Shown here: positions 12,975 to 15,861 of the stretch, piece by piece
How the letters are laid out: each line of letters begins with the position of its first letter
Position numbering within the stretch: position 1 is the stretch's first letter
DNA from: JBBRLA01 sp038231615
Lineage (GTDB): Bacteria; Myxococcota_A; Polyangia; Palsa-1104; JAEUJZ01
Assembly: GCA_038231615.1 (NCBI GenBank)
Contig: JBBRLA010000122.1
Location: 1 to 15,861, forward strand
DNA length: 15,861 nt
Direction of reading: 5' to 3'
Made by a program: the position numbers and the translations under genes
The notes under the pieces: generated by a model
What the model was told of the DNA's origin: nothing
Database searches by the model: none
The model's input: only the letters and a program-made list of their open reading frames with translations

Positions 12975-14533
12975 GGAGCTTCCTCCCGAGGCCCCGGGGA
13001 GCAAAGTGGCAACTGGAAAATAAACGCCGCTCCGGTCCCCACGCCCTCGCTTTCCACCCAGATCCGCCCGCCCATCAGCTCCACCAGCTTCCTGCTGATC
13101 CACAGACGCAGCCCCAGCCCCGCCGGTTCCGCTCGCGACGCTCGCTCGGGCTGGTGGAAGCGCTCGAAGATGCGCTCGCGGTCCCCGGGTGTCACCTCGG
13201 GGCCCTGGTCGTGGACCGAAACCTCCCCGGCCCCCCCGGCCACGTCACGCACGACCCGCACCGAGATCTGCCGCCCCGGCGGCGAGCGGCGCTGGGCATG
13301 GGCCAGGAGGTTCTCGATGACCTGCTCGATCCGCAGGGCGTCGCCCTCGATCCACACCTCCTCCCGGGGGGTCTCGACCCCGAAGTGATACTGCGAGGTG
13401 GCGCCGCCGGCCCGCGTCACCAGATCCCGGGTCAAATGCGATAGGTCGATGGGCTGGGCGCGGATCTCGACGTTGCCGGTGACCAGGCGGCCGACGTCCA
13501 GAAGGTCGTCGACCAGCAGGGAGAGGCGCTCGGTTTGCAGGTCGATGCCCTCGGCCACCTCTCGCACCTGCTCCGCGGGCAACTCGTCCAGCCAGCGGGA
13601 GATGAGCTGGGTCTGGGTGCGCAGTACGGTAAGCGGCGTGCGCAGCTCGTGTCCGGCCATGGCCAAGAACTGGTCCTTGCGCCGGTCGGCCCGCTTCTGC
13701 TCGGTGATCTCCTGGAACACCGCCACCGCTCCCAGCAACTCGCCACCGGGTCCCTGCCCGCCGGAGCCAAAAATCGAGCCGAAGATCGGCGCGGCGCTCT
13801 CCAAGTATACCCGGCGCTCTTCTATCTCTCCCTCGCCGTAGAGGGCGAAGCTGACCTCGACCCCCAGCACCGTCTCGCCCCGTTGCAGGGCCCGGCGCAG
13901 AGGGCGGGCCTCCTCGGGCAGGGGGCTGCCGTCGCCGCGGCGCTTGCCCCAGCGGGCTTCGATGCTGAAGAGCGATTCGTCGGCGGACTCGTCGCGGGCG
14001 CCGGAGCCGAGCATCTCCCGGGCGGCGACGTTCAGCATGCGCTCCTGACCCCGCGGCCCGAAGGCCACCACCGTTGGCAGGGGTAGCGCGTCGAGGATGC
14101 TGCGCAGGGTCGCCGGCTCGCGGGTGGGGCGCCGGTGGGCATCCAGGCCGGGCAGCGCCGGCAGGAGCAGCACCACCCCGCCCAGCCCCGCTGGGCAAAG
14201 CTGCACGCCCTCGAGGACCTGGCCGAAGAGCCGGGCGGACAGGACTTCCCCGGACCCGGCATGAAGCACCCGGCGGGCATGCTCGTGCAGCGTGCTTTCC
14301 AGAAGCTGCCCGGCCTGCGCCGGGTCGCACCCCTGGATCTCGCCGAAGTAGCGGCGGAGCGGGCGAGAAAGGGCCAGGCAGCGCAACTCGCGCCCCCACA
14401 GGAGGGCCGCGTGGTGGGGGTGGTTCTCGACCAGACCTACCAACGCCGCGGGCGGCTCGCCAGCCGGGTCCTGGGCCCCGGCCAGGCCCAGAGCAGCCGG
14501 GGCCAAGGGATGGGGGGGGGCGCGCTCCGACAT
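12971..14533 (-). CDS. Soluble PAS-containing sensor histidine kinase with atypical ATP-binding boxes
   Basis: The 520-residue protein has no signal or membrane helix. A poorly defined PAS-like region (about 30-130) comes first, then a PAS domain (about 141-280, starting LRSILDALPLPTVVAFGPRG and ending AVFQEITEQKRADRRKDQFL). A HisKA domain follows with H-box FLAMAGHELRTPLT (His295), then a HATPase_c domain (about 395-510). In the ATPase the N-box reads IEQVIENLLAHAQRRSPPG, with His412 where the Mg-ATP-binding Asn (NLLxNA) is expected. The G1 box reads HDQGPEV, with Glu446 for the second Gly of DxGxG. The G2 box GLGL (472-475) is intact. Kinase activity may be weakened or altered. No response regulator is adjacent. 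The start ATG 14533 is 9 nt after the glycosyltransferase stop and lacks a ribosome site, so it is probably translated by coupling within that operon. Confidence 0.9.
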   Translation of the reverse strand: MSERAPPHPLAPAALGLAGAQDPAGEPPAALVGLVENHPHHAALLWGRELRCLALSRPLRRYFGEIQGCDPAQAGQLLESTLHEHARRVLHAGSGEVLSARLFGQVLEGVQLCPAGLGGVVLLLPALPGLDAHRRPTREPATLRSILDALPLPTVVAFGPRGQERMLNVAAREMLGSGARDESADESLFSIEARWGKRRGDGSPLPEEARPLRRALQRGETVLGVEVSFALYGEGEIEERRVYLESAAPIFGSIFGSGGQGPGGELLGAVAVFQEITEQKRADRRKDQFLAMAGHELRTPLTVLRTQTQLISRWLDELPAEQVREVAEGIDLQTERLSLLVDDLLDVGRLVTGNVEIRAQPIDLSHLTRDLVTRAGGATSQYHFGVETPREEVWIEGDALRIEQVIENLLAHAQRRSPPGRQISVRVVRDVAGGAGEVSVHDQGPEVTPGDRERIFERFHQPERASRAEPAGLGLRLWISRKLVELMGGRIWVESEGVGTGAAFIFQLPLCSPGPREEAP

Positions 14534-14542
14534 GAGGGAAGG

Positions 14543-15832
14543 CTACCGCTGAGGCCGGGCGATGGGTAGGGGGAATCGCCCGGCGGCGTCAGCCAGGGCC
14601 CTCCTCATGGCGTTCTGCGCTGCCGCCAGGGAGTGATGGCCCGAGAGATACTGGTACCCCGCCTGGCGCAGGCGCTCCCGCAGGGCGGAGTCCCTGCACA
14701 GACGCACCGCGGCGGCGGCGAATGCTTCGGGCGCGCTTTCGATCAGCACCTCGTGTTCGCCACGCAGGGGCAGCCCGGCCGCGCCCGCCGGAGTCGTCAC
14801 CACCGGCATCCCGGCACGCAGTGCCTCCAAAAGCTTGATGCGAATGCCCGAGCCCGACAGGATCGGTACAATCATTGCCAGGGATCGCTGGTAGAGCGGC
14901 TCCAGTTCCGGCAGGAAGCCGATCACCTCGACCCCGGGCACCAGCCACCTTGGCGGCACCACCGGCCGACCTTCCGCGGTGGTTGGCAGGCCGGAGCCGG
15001 CAATGGTCAGGACCGCCTCGGGCAGGCGGGCGCGCAGGAGCGGCCACACCTGGGTAAAAAACCAGTCCAGCCCTTGCACATTGGGGTGCCAGGTCAGGTT
15101 GCCCACGTAGCACAACCGCGGCGGCCCGGGAGGCTGCGGCCGATCCTGCGGGGTGAACGTCACCACCTGCGGCACCACCACGGGCGAAATCCCCGCGAGT
15201 CGCGACAGCGCCGCCGCGTCATCCGCCGAGATCGCCACCACCGCGTCCGCCCGCCGCAGCGTGTCCGCCTCGAAATCCCGCGCCCGCCGCCACTCCGCCT
15301 GAGCCAGCATCCGCAGCGGCCACCACCGCTGCCGATCGGCGAAGTGTAGGAAGAGATCGCTCTCGACGTTGTGCTCCTCCAGCACCACCCGCGCCCGTGG
15401 GCACAGGCGCCGGATCTCGGGCAGATAGCGGGCCATCCCCAGGTGATCGATATACACCACGTCGATGATCGGGGTCCCGAAGGTGAGCTGTCGGCGAAGG
15501 GCGTGACGAATCGCGTCGCCGTCCCATTTCCCCGCCAGATAGGGGACGCCCCGGGTCAGTCGCAGCCACGCCGCCCGGGCCAGGCGGTGGGGCTGCTTCA
15601 GCATGTGGATCGGGTGACTTACCGGTGGCAGCACCTGCACCCCGGGCAGTTCCCGCGACAGGGCCTCGACCTCCGCCGGGGACACCCGGACTTCGCTGAG
15701 GCTGAGCAGGGTGATCCCCCCCGCCGCGACCTCGGGCAGCGAGGCCAGCAACCGGAGCTGTGCCAGGCTGTGTACCCGCCCGCCGCTGTGCGCGGGCCAG
15801 GGGAATTCGGTGGTCAGGTAGAAGATCGTCAC
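14543..15832 (-). CDS. GT4-like (GT-B fold) glycosyltransferase
   Basis: This 429-residue protein is a retaining glycosyltransferase of the GT4/group-1 type, moving a sugar from a nucleotide-sugar donor to an unidentified acceptor. The N-terminal acceptor lobe shows FYLTTEFPWPAHSGGRVHSL (4-23, Gly-rich loop) and VVLEEHNVESD (149-159). The C-terminal donor lobe shows YVGNLTWHPN (242-251), LTIAGSG (275-281), VIGFLPEL (303-310) and SGSGIRIKLLEALRAGMPVV (326-345), whose Glu336 region binds the nucleotide sugar. Length and motif order are normal. The start is GTG 15832, whose GTGA overlaps the stop of an upstream open frame by 4 bp. It precedes the histidine kinase by 9 bp. Such enzymes typically build lipopolysaccharide, capsule or exopolysaccharide, and the right-hand neighbourhood beyond the window may be a polysaccharide cluster. 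Confidence 0.9.
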   Translation of the reverse strand: MTIFYLTTEFPWPAHSGGRVHSLAQLRLLASLPEVAAGGITLLSLSEVRVSPAEVEALSRELPGVQVLPPVSHPIHMLKQPHRLARAAWLRLTRGVPYLAGKWDGDAIRHALRRQLTFGTPIIDVVYIDHLGMARYLPEIRRLCPRARVVLEEHNVESDLFLHFADRQRWWPLRMLAQAEWRRARDFEADTLRRADAVVAISADDAAALSRLAGISPVVVPQVVTFTPQDRPQPPGPPRLCYVGNLTWHPNVQGLDWFFTQVWPLLRARLPEAVLTIAGSGLPTTAEGRPVVPPRWLVPGVEVIGFLPELEPLYQRSLAMIVPILSGSGIRIKLLEALRAGMPVVTTPAGAAGLPLRGEHEVLIESAPEAFAAAAVRLCRDSALRERLRQAGYQYLSGHHSLAAAQNAMRRALADAAGRFPLPIARPQR

Positions 15833-15861
15833 GGGGTCTTTCGGTCGTCTTGTTGCCGGCC
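15829..15861 (-). CDS. C-terminal tip of an upstream gene (partial)
   Basis: On the minus strand the frame GRQQDDRKTP then TGA (15831-15829) is open to the window edge and overlaps the glycosyltransferase GTG as GTGA. The same 4-bp overlap joins the ATP-grasp and DmpA genes, so a coupled upstream gene is plausible. Only ten codons are visible, so it could also be chance. Confidence 0.35.
   Translation of the reverse strand, partial: GRQQDDRKTP

Overview
The window is GC-rich bacterial chromosome with a Gram-negative protein repertoire: Sec signal peptides, a lipobox, a flavinylated extracytoplasmic redox protein and a soluble PAS histidine kinase. Two family types suggest a myxobacterial/deltaproteobacterial-like lineage: an AAA-ATPase/PD-(D/E)XK protein, and a short relic of the C-terminal module found in Rpn/PD-(D/E)XK-type proteins. 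This placement is a guess from gene style. No rRNA, tRNA, CRISPR array, transposase or phage gene was seen.

Layout. Positions 1-165 hold the end of an unidentified protein. A cytoplasmic TPR protein (309-1571, +) converges on an AAA-ATPase/nuclease-like gene (3469-1634, -), with a perfect 20-bp palindrome between them. Next comes a gene-poor patch (3470-4408). It contains two overlapping inverted repeats, a small Rpn-type C-terminal relic and a partial frame-shifted second copy of part of it. A phospholipase D/cardiolipin-synthase-like gene follows (4409-5605, +). It is split by an in-frame TAG that separates its lipoprotein signal peptide from both HKD motifs.

A three-gene minus-strand operon (7509-5625) encodes a secreted FMN-binding protein, a four-helix His-containing membrane protein and a membrane-anchored protein of unknown function. 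This looks like an extracytoplasmic flavin electron-transfer module. An FNR/CRP-like palindrome sits just upstream of its first gene. A divergent + strand pair follows (7914-11311). The first gene encodes two complete D-Ala-D-Ala-ligase-like ATP-grasp modules in one chain. The second overlaps it by 4 bp and encodes a DmpA/P1-type self-processing aminopeptidase. A peptide-bond-forming enzyme coupled to an aminopeptidase is the best candidate here for a little-described system, perhaps making or recycling a small D-amino-acid-containing peptide. That role is inference.

The rest contains a secreted thioredoxin-fold/TPR protein (11418-12974, +). It converges on a minus-strand pair: a GT4-like glycosyltransferase (15832-14543) followed by a soluble PAS histidine kinase (14533-12971) whose ATP-binding N and G1 boxes look degenerate. 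The convergent genes share a CTAG that supplies both stop codons. At the right edge the glycosyltransferase start overlaps the stop of another open frame by 4 bp, so this operon probably extends beyond the window.
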